DNA of 64,000 nucleotides from Sciurus carolinensis (GCF_902686445.1 NC_062219.1:148472057-148536056), one strand, 5' to 3'. Counted from the first letter of the stretch, positions 22,745 to 34,030 are shown. Translations and numbers: made by a program. The notes: generated by a model from the sequence alone, not told the origin.

Positions 22745-23045
22745 TCATCTGTATTAGTCAGCTTTTTGTTACTATAGTGAAACACCTCAGGCAGACTACT
22801 TTCTAAAGAAAAGAAGTTTATGGATTTAAAGCAGTTTTGGATGCTAGGAGTCCAAACAGTGAGGTGAGGGTCACCCTTGGCTGTATCACGTGTGTCTCTC
22901 TTTGTGATCTCTCTTCTTCTCCTTATAATGACAAAAGAATTCAATTATGGGGGTCCCATGATTAAGTCCCCACCCTCTTAATGCCATAAGACTTTGGGGA
23001 TTCAGCTCCTGCACAAGTTCAGGGGGACAAACCATCAACCCTGAC
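22745..23045 (-). mobile_element. MaLR (ERVL-like) LTR
   Basis: The + strand begins TGTATTAGTCAGCTTTTTG, the reverse of a MaLR LTR end. It continues with TACTATAGTGAAACACCTCAG and has CATGATTAAGTCCCCACCCTC, the reverse of the MaLR GTGGGGACTTAATCATG region. This is a solo LTR of about 300 bp on the minus strand. Confidence 0.7.
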
Positions 23046-23049
23046 CATG

Positions 23050-23875
23050 CCACCTGGGGAAAGGTCCTCCGAGCTGCAGAGACTCAGGGTCCACCACCCC
23101 AATGCAGGACTTGATCAGATACCCTCTCTTACTGATCACCTCTGTTTCTAGTGGAGTTGTGATCTGTTCTCCACAACTAAATTATAGGCCCCTAGAGCGT
23201 AGGGACCAGTTTTTCTTTTTAAATTATGTATGCTTTCCCTTTCTCTTACCCAGAAAGGAGAACATGGCAATTGAAGGGCCTGCAGAGTTGAATATTAAGT
23301 ACAGAGAAAATCTAAGACTGCTTTGAAACAGATGGATAAGAGACCAGCAGAGATGAACAGATTGAAAGAATGTATGAGAAAGGGTAGTCTAATAGAAATT
23401 GATGACGTGTGGACCTGGAGCTTGCTGGCGAGACTGCCCGGCACAGGGTAGAGGGTGCGCTGAGGAGGTGCAGACCAGGGTGGTGCGTGGACAGGAACAC
23501 GAGAGCCTGCCTCTGTTCTGCCTCTGTCTACTACCTGACCTCCTCATCCCTGTGCCTGTCGTCTTTCCTCAGCAACCCCAGGCTTTTGATTGGCAGGTCT
23601 TTCCTAGTAAGACACCTCCTGCAAGTAGGAGGAGAAAGACCTGCTAGTCCAGGGAGACTCAAAGAAGGAGCCTCTGATTTATTGAATCGCTTCATTTTCC
23701 TCTCTGCTAGGATCTTTACATAGGCCTTTTATTTAATCACAATCACCTTTGTAAAGATTTTAGATTCTCCTCTGCAACCTCAAAGGCATCAACTAGCAAA
23801 GCTGTCATGCGCACTCTGGTCTAATCTAAAATGTGGGGTCTGGTTCCAGAACCCACAGCCTTGCCTTGCAAGAGA
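23050..23875. other. No recognised feature
   Basis: Unique-looking DNA. Frames at 23312-23723 overlap in opposite directions and show no domain. Confidence 0.4.
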
Positions 23876-23880
23876 GCATG

Positions 23881-23894
23881 CTGCCCCCTTCTGG
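23881..23894 (-). promoter_or_regulatory. CTCF-like binding motif
   Basis: CTGCCCCCTTCTGG on the + strand matches 13 of 14 positions of the reversed CTCF core (SYGCCMYCTRSTGG). It points opposite to the exact-match site at 24786. Confidence 0.45.
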
Positions 23895-24159
23895 TTGGAA
23901 AAGTTCATGCTTCCATGCATTCCTAGATTTAATACTTAGATATTTTTGAATACTTAAAGAGATTTTGCTAACATTTAGAATATATTTTAATACAGCATCC
24001 TATGTGTCATGACTTTAAAAATCTCCAAGATGAGAAAACAATCTCCCTCCATGCAAACCATGGAAGGAAAATGCTTAAGCGCTCTTTCAGAGACTGATGC
24101 TTAGACGAGGGGTAGGAGCCCCCTGGCCCCGCATGTCAGCTCCAGACAGAGTACAGGTG

Positions 24160-24400
24160 TCAGGCCTTCTTGGGTGGGACCAGTCGTTTGTTTTATTTTC
24201 TTTCCTAATGAACAATTGGACTAAAGGATCAGATTTAATTATAAGGAGAGTCCCTTTCTGTTTGCACATCGCTGCAGACCTAATTGTAGGCTGGCCTCCC
24301 TGCTGCGGCCCAAGTGGTCATTAGCTGATAACGGCCTGTTCTTGTCAACAAGGCCTCATTAACCATTGTGTTTTTTTCCCCCAGCAAAATGGTTGTAAGG
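24160..24400. promoter_or_regulatory. Possible conserved non-coding element
   Basis: No repeat was recognised here. The stretch is dense in developmental-factor-like motifs: AACAATTG (Sox-like), TTTAATTATAAG and CTAATTG (homeobox-like), and AGCTGATAACG (GATA-like). It ends with a strong splice acceptor look-alike, TTTTTTTCCCCCAG, at 24371-24384. Motif density alone proves little; conservation would be the test. Confidence 0.25.
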
Positions 24401-24544
24401 GTTTGAACTTGTGATTGAGGGCATTTGGGCCTCGCGGTACTCAGACGAACTGTGCAGTTGGTTCCTGGCCAGATTCACGCACTCTGGTCTCAGGCAAGCG
24501 ATGCCGCCCAGGGGTGACCCGGGTCTGTGCTGCCCCACTGGCAG

Positions 24545-24690
24545 CACCATGACCTGAGAGCGCGGTGTCTGAGGGCTGAGATTCTGGTCCCCACTCCGCA
24601 GCTCTGCAGCAGTGTGGCTTTGGGCTAGTCACTTCTCTTCCCGTTCCTCGGTTTCCTCACTTGAAAATGAGAAAGCCGTATTGAATGACT
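24545..24690 (+). repeat. MIR SINE fragment
   Basis: TCTGGTCCCCACTCCGCAGC, GTGGCTTTGGGCTAGTCACTT, CCTCGGTTTCCTCACTTGAAA and ATGAGAAAGCC follow the MIR core in order. Confidence 0.75.
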
Positions 24691-24785
24691 GGTGATAGAA
24701 CTTTTGGCCAATAAAATGAATCTTGCAAGCTTCTCCTGCAGGGTTCTTTCTTCTTTTTATCAGGGATTTTGTCTTCTTCGGCTTC

Positions 24786-24799
24786 CCACTAGAGGGCAG
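24786..24799 (+). promoter_or_regulatory. CTCF-like binding motif, exact core match
   Basis: CCACTAGAGGGCAG matches all 14 positions of CCASYAGRKGGCRS. It follows a MIR and lies in unique sequence. With the opposite-facing motif at 23881 it forms a divergent pair. Confidence 0.6.
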
Positions 24800-25197
24800 T
24801 GTTACATTAGTATTACCATCGAGGATTGCACAGTACACACTCAGCAGAAAGCCACGGACATTCAGGCTGGGAAGGGACCTTACTTATTTCTCATTCAAAA
24901 TATAGAAGTTGTGCTGCAGTGTCCTCCACGGAGAGTCATCCTGTCCTTGTTGGGTATTTCCAGTTGGGAGCCTTGCTACTTCACAAGGTAGCTTTTTTCT
25001 CTCGCTAGTTCTCATTATTAGCCAGTTCTTTCTTCAATGATAAAAAAATCTGTTTACCTGAAAACTGGACCCACTGGTCCTGTAGCACCACAGGAAACTG
25101 CCTAGCCTCTTTCTCATAATGGCAACTCCAGATATTTTCTAGATTTGTAATATTGAATAATTATACTTACATTCGTTGGTAATTGTAGACTCCAAAT

Positions 25198-25400
25198 TTT
25201 TATTGTATCACTGGTGTGTCAGGCACCCTTCCGGATGTCTTACATTATTTTAATTTGCTCCTCACAGTAAGTGCTGAGGGAGATCTCATCTTTACTTCCC
25301 TCTGCTTCACTGAGGCTCAGACCCAAACCATGTAACCACTATGTAGTGAAGGTGGGATTTGAACCCAGGTCGGATGGACTGATACCCTAAGAGCCAGAGA
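25198..25400 (-). repeat. MIR SINE
   Basis: On the + strand, CACTGGTGTGTCAGGCACCC, TCCCTCTGCTTCACTGAGGC, CTCAGACCCAAACCATGTAAC and GGGATTTGAACCCAGGTCGG follow the reverse complement of MIR, the last phrase being the B-box region. Confidence 0.75.
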
Positions 25401-25404
25401 AGCA

Positions 25405-26435
25405 GGCAACTTCTGTGTGATCATACAACTCAATAGAAAAAGAAGGAACTGGACTCTGGTGTTTGGGGACCATGTTTACTTTTCTTTGTGGCCCAGCATG
25501 ACACCCTTCAAGACGGCTGCCACTGGTTGCCTGTGTCCTCTTTTGTATGTGTAAATGTTCCCAATTTCCTTGATTATTATTCCAATGGGTTCCTTGCTAT
25601 CCTGTCATATTTTCTGAGCCTTCTCTTAATTTGCAGTATCCTTTCTAAATTACAATACTCAGAATTCAAAACAGTGCTCGGTCTAAACAGGACAGAGGCA
25701 CCGAGATGGCCCTTCCTGCCATTTGGACTCAATTTTCCATTAAACATTGTCTAAGGTTGCATTCATCTTTCAATACAATGTTGGCTGATGCCAGCTGTAA
25801 GGTCAACAATACTCCCTGTTCCTTCTATTTTTGTTTTAATTTTTATGAAATGTAAGAACAAGACAAAATGATCCTATTTTATTGTTATTGATTAAGAAGT
25901 AAAATCCTTCCGATCCGAGGAGGAGATCTAGGGAGCAGAGGGTACCTAGAGCAGATTCCTGGCCTCTGAAGACATTTAAGGGAGTGGAGGCGGACACACT
26001 CACCTTGCTGGGACTGTGATGGAGCTGGTGTTACCAGTGGCTGGTTGGTGTCCACGGTTGTCTTTGCTCTGTGAGAAATGCTGGCTCCTGTATGTGGCGG
26101 ACATTTGTCCCTGTGTTTTTCCTGTCCAACATCTTTTTCACAGCCCGACTCTTAGGTCTCTTTAGAGAAGCCTGCCCATAACCCAGGAGGGGCCCTTCAC
26201 CAGGAGGTCCCTGATCTTCTAGGCCAAGAGATGGGCCTGTGAAGCCCTGCTCCCTGTGCCAGGGAGGGAGTGTGGTTTCTGGTGGCCCAGGACCAAGGAC
26301 CTGGAGGCTGGCTCATCATGGGGACACAGCGCCCCCAGCAGTCTGTCCTTAGGTCCTGCTGTCTGATCTTGTGGCCTGACTGACATTTTCTTTGATCTGC
26401 AAGTTACTTACTGTTTCATTTCAATCATAGGTGAG
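25405..26435. other. No recognised feature
   Basis: Unique-looking DNA. A weaker CTCF-like phrase, GCGCCCCCAGCAGT, lies at 26329 and matches only about 11 of 14 positions. Confidence 0.4.
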
Positions 26436-26439
26436 TGTA

Positions 26440-26765
26440 GGTATACAGAGCTGTTCCCCGGTACTGGTTCCAGCCCTCTGCCCAGCCGACACCCAAATGT
26501 ACTGGTGCTCAATATACATATGTTTTTATATGATGGTGTATCAACTGCAGACTTGAACTCATCTCTAGATTACTTATAATATCTGGTCCAATGTAAATGC
26601 TATGTGAGTAACTGGGACACTATGTTGTTTAGGGAATAATGCCAAAGAAAAAAGGCTGTACCTGTTCAGTACGGACACAATTTTTTTCCTGAATATGTTT
26701 GAACCGTGGTTGGTTGAACTTACGGATTCAGGAACCCATGGATGCAGAGGGTGAATTGTATGAGT
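26440..26765 (+). mobile_element. MER2 (Tigger) DNA transposon
   Basis: A near full-length non-autonomous copy. ATCTCTAGATTACTTATAAT, CCAATGTAAATGCTATGTGAG, TTGTTTAGGGAATAATGCC, TGTTCAGTACGGACACAATT and TGGTTGGTTGAACTTACGGAT appear in MER2 order. No transposase frame. Confidence 0.85.
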
Positions 26766-26775
26766 ATACACATGG

Positions 26776-26776
<1 letters not shown>

Positions 26777-26813
<37 letters not shown>
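26777..26813 (+). repeat. (TG)n microsatellite
   Basis: About 18 uninterrupted TG units immediately downstream of the MER2 copy. Confidence 0.97.
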
Positions 26814-26816
<3 letters not shown>

Positions 26817-26819
26817 TGC

Positions 26820-28365
26820 ATAATTTAGAAGATCAGTTTCTGATAATTGCAACCAAAACAATTTCTACTCAAACATTGATCTTTGGAGTATATTTGCCTT
26901 TTGACATAGCTGTATCAGAAAGTTTTATTGTTTCACGACATAACAGAATAGCTAATCTATCCAGAGTTTGTTGGTATACTATCTATTGTGGAAACTGTTT
27001 TCTGATGCATTTGGGGGATTATAGTTCTTAAAATATGTTTGCCACATCTAATGTGAGAGAAGTATTCTGAAAATCCAGTGATAAATAAAACTTTATAAAT
27101 TAATTTCATTAAGGGCAATTGCTAGTCAATAAAAATCAGTGTTCACATCCAGTGTTGAATCTTTTAGAAGGCTAATCACTTATCTGTTTAAATGTAAAAT
27201 TTAATGAATTTACTTTTTTTCCAAGAAAGAGTCATTTGTATGTTTTCTATTAAGTGCTAATTCAGTTTTGAAGCCTATTAGTATATGATCTTGGTGACAA
27301 CATTATGTATTTATTTAGGCAGTGTTTTTACACATCAGCATGGGCCTTCACAGCTATAGAACCTTTCCAGTTCTCTTTCTTTTATGTTCTCATCCACACA
27401 CCGGGCATCTCTTTCATGTGAGAAAATTCCAAACTCACTTATGGTCTCATCCTTGACTTTCTGAGCTTTAGATCCGCACTCTGAATGTGAGGGATATTCA
27501 TTGTGTTATTCTAAGGGCAAGCACAGTTTGATGTGACGTTCTCAAACCAAATTATTTTATCCCAAAGCACGGTATCGAGAACATTTTTACTGCTTCGTGA
27601 ATCTCTCTGATAGTCCAGAGTGGCGATTTCTCCCTGGTTCCAGTGCAAAGGAGAAATGGGCTTTTCCTACGTCCCTGACAGGCTCTGCTCGTGGGCCCTG
27701 TGACTTTGGGGGTTGTGATTATGAGAAAGTTTCAAGCTAAACTTGAGGCCTTCTCTGGCTCACTCATAGCTTCATTTTATCTTTCTACCCTTATTTTGCT
27801 CTGGTCTTCTTGTTTTCTTTATTTCTTTAAAAGCTCACTATTTTTACTTTCTGTAGCATGCACATTTTTGAAGATGTTATAAATCCCCCTTTTCTCCCTT
27901 CGATAGTGGCATAAATAAGTAAAAACTAACACATGGAGCCGTCCTGTTTCTCCAGCTCTGTCTCTTCTTGCTTTGCTTTATCCGTCTCTTCACTTAAAGT
28001 CATCTGAGGCTCCTTTAAGCCTCAAGGTTTAAAACTGGAGTTATTTGAAATCTTTCCTATCCCTCAATCCTCTTGGTTCCTCATTCCCTGATTGAGATAT
28101 CAGAAGCTGTTCAGCTGTACTTTCATTATATCTCTTACAAAATGGGAAAAAAGGGGATGGAGTGGGGAAATGGTCAGCTCTCTGGAAAATCTGGGGACAG
28201 AATTTAAAGAATGTGGTAATCTGCATCCCTCCTATCGATGATCTTTTGTTAAAAATCAGCAGCATTTATACCCATCTATTCTATCCTTTACCTTCTAGCA
28301 ATGATCATTTTACCCAGATTAACTTTTCATTGCTGGTTCTCTGGATGATTAAAATTACCATGTTT
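26820..28365. other. No recognised feature, AT-rich
   Basis: AT-rich unassigned DNA, possibly decayed repeat, with no clear landmark. Confidence 0.4.
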
Positions 28366-28370
28366 TTGAC

Positions 28371-28550
28371 TCCAAAACCTGAGCATGTGACAGAATTCCC
28401 CAGATGGCAGGTTAAAACACAGATTTCTGGGCCCATTTCCAGAGTTTCTGATTCAGTAGGCCTGAGGTGGGGCCTGATAATGTGCTTTCCTGATGCGTTC
28501 CTAGGTGCTCCAGCCTGGGAACCCCACTTTGAGAACCACTGCTCTCCACT
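28371..28550 (+). mobile_element. MER5-type hAT-Charlie element
   Basis: GGTTAAAACACAGATTTCTGG, CCAGAGTTTCTGATTCAGTAG, TGAGGTGGGGCCTGATAAT and CACTTTGAGAACCACTG give the MER5A order. Non-coding. Confidence 0.85.
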
Positions 28551-28554
28551 GCTC

Positions 28555-28870
28555 CTTACCGTGGTACACCCTGCTCCCAGGCACAGCTCCTTCCAGGGTG
28601 CTGCTCTTCTCAAGTCTTCACTGGCCCTTCATTGTTTCAAATGTCCTGCCTAGTATTCAAGACCCTGAATGATCTCAAGGCAACTTGTCTCTTTCACTTC
28701 CTGATGTTTCTCCCAGGTCTGCCTCACTTTTCTCTTCCTTTCCTCATCTCTGCTTATCCATGATCAGTGTCTTGGCCGGGTCTCCTCAAGTGCCCACATT
28801 TTTCAGGAAGTCTTTTCCGATGGTCCTGGCTGTAATGGAGAGCCAGCCCTCTTGGACTCCCTTTGAGTGG
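28555..28870 (+). mobile_element. L2 LINE fragment
   Basis: CAAGACCCTGAATGATCTCAAG, CAGGTCTGCCTCACTTTTCTC and CAGGAAGTCTTTTCCGATGG follow an L2 3' region. Frames within it are remnants only. Confidence 0.5.
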
Positions 28871-29094
28871 TCAGAGCACAGAGCCATCAATGATGAGTGG
28901 AGTGGTCTTTGTCTCCTCTGCTGAATTGATCAAACATCAGTGCCCAGGATCTCCAGCTCTGTTGGATGCACTTCACATGGAAATCATTCTTTCTATTCAT
29001 TTGACTGGCTCCTGTATAGAGATTTTGGGGTTGGGAGTAGAGAGAATATGAATGTTATTATGAAACAGTTTTCCTGAGTACACATTCTTTATTT

Positions 29095-29253
29095 AAAAAT
29101 CATACCAGGGCTGGGGTTGTGGCTCAGTGGTAGAGCACTTGCCTCACGTGTGTGAGGCACTAGGTTCAATTCTCAGCACCACATAAAAATAAATGAATAA
29201 AATAAAGGTCTATCAACATCTAAAAATATATTAAAAAAATAAGAAAAATCATA
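29095..29253 (+). repeat. ID SINE with 10-bp target-site duplications
   Basis: A tRNA-like body GGGCTGGGGTTGTGGCTCAG...GGTTCAATTCTCAGCACCAC with intact A- and B-box regions, then an A/T-rich tail. Perfect duplications AAAAATCATA lie at 29095-29104 and 29244-29253, so the element is 29105-29243. Good preservation suggests a fairly recent insertion. Confidence 0.95.
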
Positions 29254-29603
29254 ACATTGTTCATTTTCATGAATATCAATGAAATAGTTCACAAAACAAA
29301 AAACAAGCAATTAGGGCATACAGACCTTGATTTGTCTCATCACACCTTGGGGTTTCAACTGAACAGTAATTTTTGTTGCATCTTGATTATTGCCAAGGTT
29401 TATTAATTGAATATTATGGCCAGTTTATGGACCAAGTCATATAGATGATAATCTGTCATTGAAGAATACCTACATTTGCCAATTTGTAAATGATGAAATG
29501 TTCTATTTTTAAATAGAAAAATGAATGATTACATTAAAATAATGTAATCCAAAAACTTTCTGGAGTACTAATATTAGCTGCATGGATATAGGATTTTTAA
29601 AAA

Positions 29604-29634
29604 AATATTTTTGTAGTTGTGGATGACCTTTGTT

Positions 29635-29677
<43 letters not shown>

Positions 29678-29756
29678 TATGCAGTGTTGAGGATTGAACC
29701 CAGAGCGTCACACATGCCAGACAAGCACTCTACCACTGAGCTACAACCCCAGCCCC
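29604..29756 (-). repeat. ID SINE with (TTTA)n tail
   Basis: On the + strand, GTTGAGGATTGAACCCAGAG and CTACCACTGAGCTACAACCC are the reversed B- and A-box regions. The tail has become about 12 TTTA units at 29634-29680. Confidence 0.92.
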
Positions 29757-29769
29757 AATAAAGGAGGTT

Positions 29770-30925
29770 TTTTTTTTTTTAAATCAGGGAAGTTTAGAAA
29801 ATTCTAGATTAAATGATGTTAAATCTTACTGAGCTGCAGGATTTCAGATTCATATATGCTAATGTGTTTTAGAAATCTTTTTAAGGGGGCACGTAGTATT
29901 TAGCATTCTCTCAAAGTTCTTTGTGTGTTGACTTATTTTATTTTAAAATTGCAGAGTGGTTCGCAGTGGTAACTCCCGTGATCACACTTTGGGAACGAGG
30001 TGCAAATCTCCTGAGTGTGTGTTGACAGTTGCCCCTGCAATGGCCTGAAGCGCATGTTCGAGAGGCAGCACTGAGCATTCAGTAGGCGCTTACCCTCTTA
30101 TGACCAAGGTAACCCCCAGGGCAACGACAGCCGAGCGCACATCTAATTGGTTTCTTTTGCGATTTCTCGGATTCCTCTAAGTCACTGGGCAGGAATGTTG
30201 TTGAGGGTGGACCTGGGAGGCTGCTGGACCCAGCTGGTTCCTTCCTCTGTCAGCTGTGCTCTCTTGTTGCAAGGGCAAGATTCTAACCGGGCCTCATTGC
30301 CTGAGCTAGATGAGGCTCTGGACAGGGCTCCAGCAGAAAGCCTACTTGTTACAAGCCTTTCTGGAACATTCCGTGTTCGGATGGGGTGACAGCCATTTTA
30401 AGCCTGCCACTAAGATTACTGCTTATGTAGGAGGTTACATCCAGGTCCTGGGAAACTAAGATTTCTCTGCCACAGGGTTTGTGTGTGAGGCCCCAAGAGT
30501 GTGTTTTCCCAAAGTTGCTCCTGCATTCTCTTTGTGGAGGAGGTAGGAGGTGACTGTGTGGATGGATAGATGAATACATGTCCCTTGCTAACCTTTTCCT
30601 CTGGGTTTTCTGGATAATTCTCAACTCTATACCACCTCTCATTCAACCTCTTTTCTGACTATCAATGAATAGAATGATTCCTTCGCATAATTTGTGATTT
30701 ACGAGAATTTGATTCGATCCAAAGGGTAGAAAATCAGTCAGATCTCTTTGAGTCAGTACCTTCAATAAGTCCCCTTGACTGACCTGCATCCTGGTAAAGT
30801 TTTCCCCCTTTCAAATCTATGAGAATCTTAGATGCTAACTTCTACTCTGCGTCTGGGAATTTATTTTACCATCATCTTTAAATCAAATGCAGTGTAGCAA
30901 AATAGTTTTGAACTATTTGTTGTCT
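29770..30925. other. No recognised feature
   Basis: Unassigned DNA. Short frames at 30147-30646 overlap on both strands. Confidence 0.4.
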
Positions 30926-30929
30926 GAGT

Positions 30930-31255
30930 TCCTGAATGAGCATGCCTCATCTGGAAATCTCAAGTCTGCAATGCTCCAAAATCTGAAGCTTTGCGAGTGC
31001 TGATATGATATGCCACAAGTGGGAAATTCCACCCTGACCTTGGGTGACAGGTCAAAGCTGAAATGCAGGTGTGCAAAAAATACTGTCTGAAATGAACCTC
31101 AGGCTGTGTGTATAAAGGGCGGATAAAACACAAATGAATCATGTGCTTAGACTTCATTCCCATCCTGAAGTTATCTCATCATGTATATGTAAATCTTCCA
31201 AAATCCGAACGTTTCTAGTCCTGAGCATTTCAGATAACACTCAACTTGTGCTATC
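30930..31255 (-). mobile_element. Tigger-type DNA transposon remnant
   Basis: Nearly complete. GAGCATGCCTCATCTGGAAAT, CAATGCTCCAAAATCTGAAGC, ATATGCCACAAGTGGGAAATT, CTTCCAAAATCCGAACGTTTC and CTGAGCATTTCAGATAACACT occur in order, matching the reverse of the Tigger7-like pattern. Third member of this group in the window. Confidence 0.75.
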
Positions 31256-31259
31256 TCTT

Positions 31260-31738
31260 TCCAAGGATGTTGACTCACGATTTTGCTATATCTCTTTATT
31301 TTGCATTTTGCTCGACTCAGGTTTTCCTTCTGAATCCTACAATCAATGCCCAGATGACTCCTATGATAGGTCTGTTTCTCCTAATCACTGAGCTCAGGAG
31401 CACTTACTGAAGTCTCAGAATTATTTCTTCTAACTTAGATATGCAGTCCTTTTAGGTTTGTTCTAACTGCTTTATCTACCGTTGGGGCACACTAGTGTAC
31501 TGATTGATTTTTGAAGCCATAGAGGTGAAATGTCTAGAGTGATCACTTTGTTCTGGCTTGATGCAAAATGGCTAACTATTCTTAAGCTCTGTTTGTAGGT
31601 CAGTGTTGCTGCTACATTTTGGGTTTTCGATGGCCTAGTGGGGATTAAAAAATCCAACACACTCTCATTTTCATCCCAGAGTTTTGTAACAGTCCAGTGA
31701 TCTATTTAATGTCAGCAGATCTTGAGATCTCATACACT
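31260..31738. other. No recognised feature
   Basis: AT-leaning unassigned sequence. Confidence 0.4.
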
Positions 31739-31749
31739 TTACTCCAGCT

Positions 31750-31880
31750 TTATATATACGTTTTAGTTGTAGGTGGACACAGTACTTTTATTTCATTTTT
31801 ATGCGGTGCTGAGGACTGAACTCAGTGCCTCATGAGTTCCAGGTGAGCGCTCCGCCACTGAGCCCCAGCCCCAGCCCCTT
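31750..31880 (-). repeat. ID SINE
   Basis: On the + strand, GCGGTGCTGAGGACTGAACTC and CCGCCACTGAGCCCCAGCCCC are the reversed ID body, preceded by GTTTTAGTTGTAGGTGGACAC from the tail. Imperfect flanking repeats (ACTCCAGCT / GCTCCAGTT) are probably worn target-site duplications. Confidence 0.88.
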
Positions 31881-31889
31881 TGCTCCAGT

Positions 31890-32830
31890 TGCTAGGTCTC
31901 ATTTCACCAGCTTTTTTTCCTTTGGTCCCTGGCTTGGCATGCTCAGGTTTGCGACCCAGCTGAGACTACCACAGCAGATCTGCCTCTTGCTCTGTTTATT
32001 AGGAGTGGTGAGTTGGTGCGCACAGACATCCACATCTGAAGATTTTCTTTTTAAAACAGGAAACAAGGGTGAACCCAACAACGTGTGGCGGAAGTACTGG
32101 TACCTGTGAGCTACACAGGTGGAAAAAGCTGCCTGTGAAGCAGAGTAACTCCTGCGACAGAAAGAGAAGAGCGGCACCTGGCCGAGGCTGCGTCTCCCTG
32201 AAGCAGTGAACCCCACCTGGGGTCTCCAGAAGCTCTTTTCTTCCATTTGAGCTCTAAGACTGTTGCGTGAGAGTGAGACAGGGGTGAACTCTCCCGTGTC
32301 TAGCTTTTCCAAGACGTCCTCCCCACCCCTTAACAAAGGTGCTCCCGGAAGCTGCTTTCCATTGCGCCTGCGGGTGTTGGGTTTGGTGGCTCTCATCGGC
32401 ATCTTTCCTGGTAAAGCTTCTCTTTTTCTGTTTCCTTGAAGGTTACCTTCTGTTGCTCTGGAAGGAGAAGGCGATACTGCTCAGGACCCCTCCTGAGTAA
32501 GCTGTGGTCCTCAGACAGAAAAACGCAGGTTGGTCATGGTGGAAAAGCTTTTGAGAACTTGGTGGGACAGGTGAGGTCCTTTAATGCTTAAATTGGTCAA
32601 GAGGTGAGACTCCTGCCCTCTAGAAACTTGGGTCATAACCACCCATCTTTGATAGTTTTCTCTCCATGGATGTCACATGGTATGGAAACCCTTTTCTCAT
32701 GGCCGAAAACAATCTTAAGAAAGTCTCACTGGGGGAGGAGGATGGAGTGGGGAACGGGAGGGATGTCCCTGGCCAGGAGGCCGGAGGTGCCCCAGGAAGC
32801 TGTTTCCTCTGAATAGTTAAATGGCTGCCT
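31890..32830. other. No recognised feature
   Basis: Unassigned. The 167-codon minus-strand frame at 31899-32402 has no known domain and no splice context. Confidence 0.4.
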
Positions 32831-32839
32831 CTCAACTTG

Positions 32840-33330
32840 CACAATGTCACATTGAATTTGAAACAGGGAACTTTTTATATTTTTCCCCTGATTGTGCTGG
32901 CACCTGGCAGATGCCTATTTACCACAGGCATCAATACACATAGTAATCAAAGGAAATCAGAGGCACAGATTAGCAACAGCTGCAAGTCATTAGTGACAGA
33001 CACGGGAAAACACAATTCTGCACCCAACTTTGAAATAACCAATATGAGTATTTCAGAGCACGAGGGTTACCGCAGGGCACTCGCGAACACGAGAGCAGCC
33101 AGACAATAGCTGGGCTTGTCTCTCCAGAGAGCCTCTTCCCACACACTCTGTATCATCAATCAATCAATCACACGATATTGGTCCATTGAACGTGAGCCCT
33201 TTGCGCAGCACGATGCCCATCTGATCTTCTGATCAAAGGTCGTCTGAACTAAGAGATACCCTCTGGCCGCTGCAAAGTCCTGCTCGCCCCGCTCCGAATT
33301 TTTAGTGGTAGGGACTTGAGTGGATTTCTG
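32840..33330. promoter_or_regulatory. Possible conserved non-coding element
   Basis: No repeat pattern is seen. The stretch holds ATCAATCAATCAATCA at 33155-33170 and, at about 33224-33238, TGATCAAAGGTCG, which combines a TCF/LEF-like ATCAAAG with a nuclear-receptor-like AAAGGTC half site. The 90-codon frame at 32837-33109 has no recognised homology. The regulatory role is a guess from motifs. Confidence 0.2.
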
Positions 33331-33758
33331 ATGACTTAATTATATTTTTGACCTGTTGGGAAAAGGGGCATACCAAGGGGGAAATAAGGCATTTCCTCTC
33401 CTATTTAATTTCATTTTTTCCCCCACAATTCTGTTTGAACATTGGTGGTGATGGATAGCTGTTCTTTTGCTAGTTACATATTTTCATTGGCAGCACTAAC
33501 CTTAGCCTGCTCCAAAACATACTATTCAATTTTTAGCTTTTTCCTAATCAATTCATTCAGTGCTTCGGTGAATACAAGTTGGTCATTTAAAAATTTCTAG
33601 CTGTTGCCTGATATGTCCCAAAACAAATTTAGCCAGCATGGGTTTCTATTTTAGACCATCTCTGGAAATGCAGATTTACTGTACAACTGGGTAATGGCTT
33701 AGAGATAAACAGACACAGTGAGCTGCTGTCTGATTAGCAGGACTGGGCAAAATTTAGC

Positions 33759-33783
33759 AATATATATATATACATATATATAT

Positions 33784-33819
<36 letters not shown>

Positions 33820-33820
33820 A
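33759..33820. repeat. (AT)n microsatellite with perfect palindrome
   Basis: TA dinucleotides with TACA and TGTG interruptions. From 33783 to 33820 the sequence runs TGTGAT, then AT repeats, then ATCACA, a 38-bp perfect self-complement that can form a cruciform or hairpin. Confidence 0.95.
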
Positions 33821-33993
33821 ATAATTGGACCATTGGACCATAGGGTGTAGCTTAAATTGGTCTCACGACCATATGTGGTCTCTCCTCCCTTTACCTGATA
33901 TGAAGGTTGAATTACTTTTTTCTGTTTTAGAAACTTTTTTCTTCCCCTGGCCTCCCTGCTTAAAAATCTTATGAAGGTTTTTCTACACATTCT

Positions 33994-33994
<1 letters not shown>

Positions 33995-34030
<36 letters not shown>
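33995..34030 (+). repeat. (AAT)n microsatellite
   Basis: About 11 uninterrupted AAT units. No MIR body was recognised beside it, unlike the one at 8845. Confidence 0.95.

Noticed and set aside
26329..26342. CTCF site GCGCCCCCAGCAGT
   Set aside because: Only about 11 of 14 core positions match, with the key CTR positions altered.
31899..32402. 167-codon minus-strand frame
   Set aside because: No known domain, no splice context, and + strand frames overlap part of it.
33150..33172. Possible short direct-repeat array (CRISPR-like)
   Set aside because: A plain ATCA microsatellite in a mammalian genome; no spacers.
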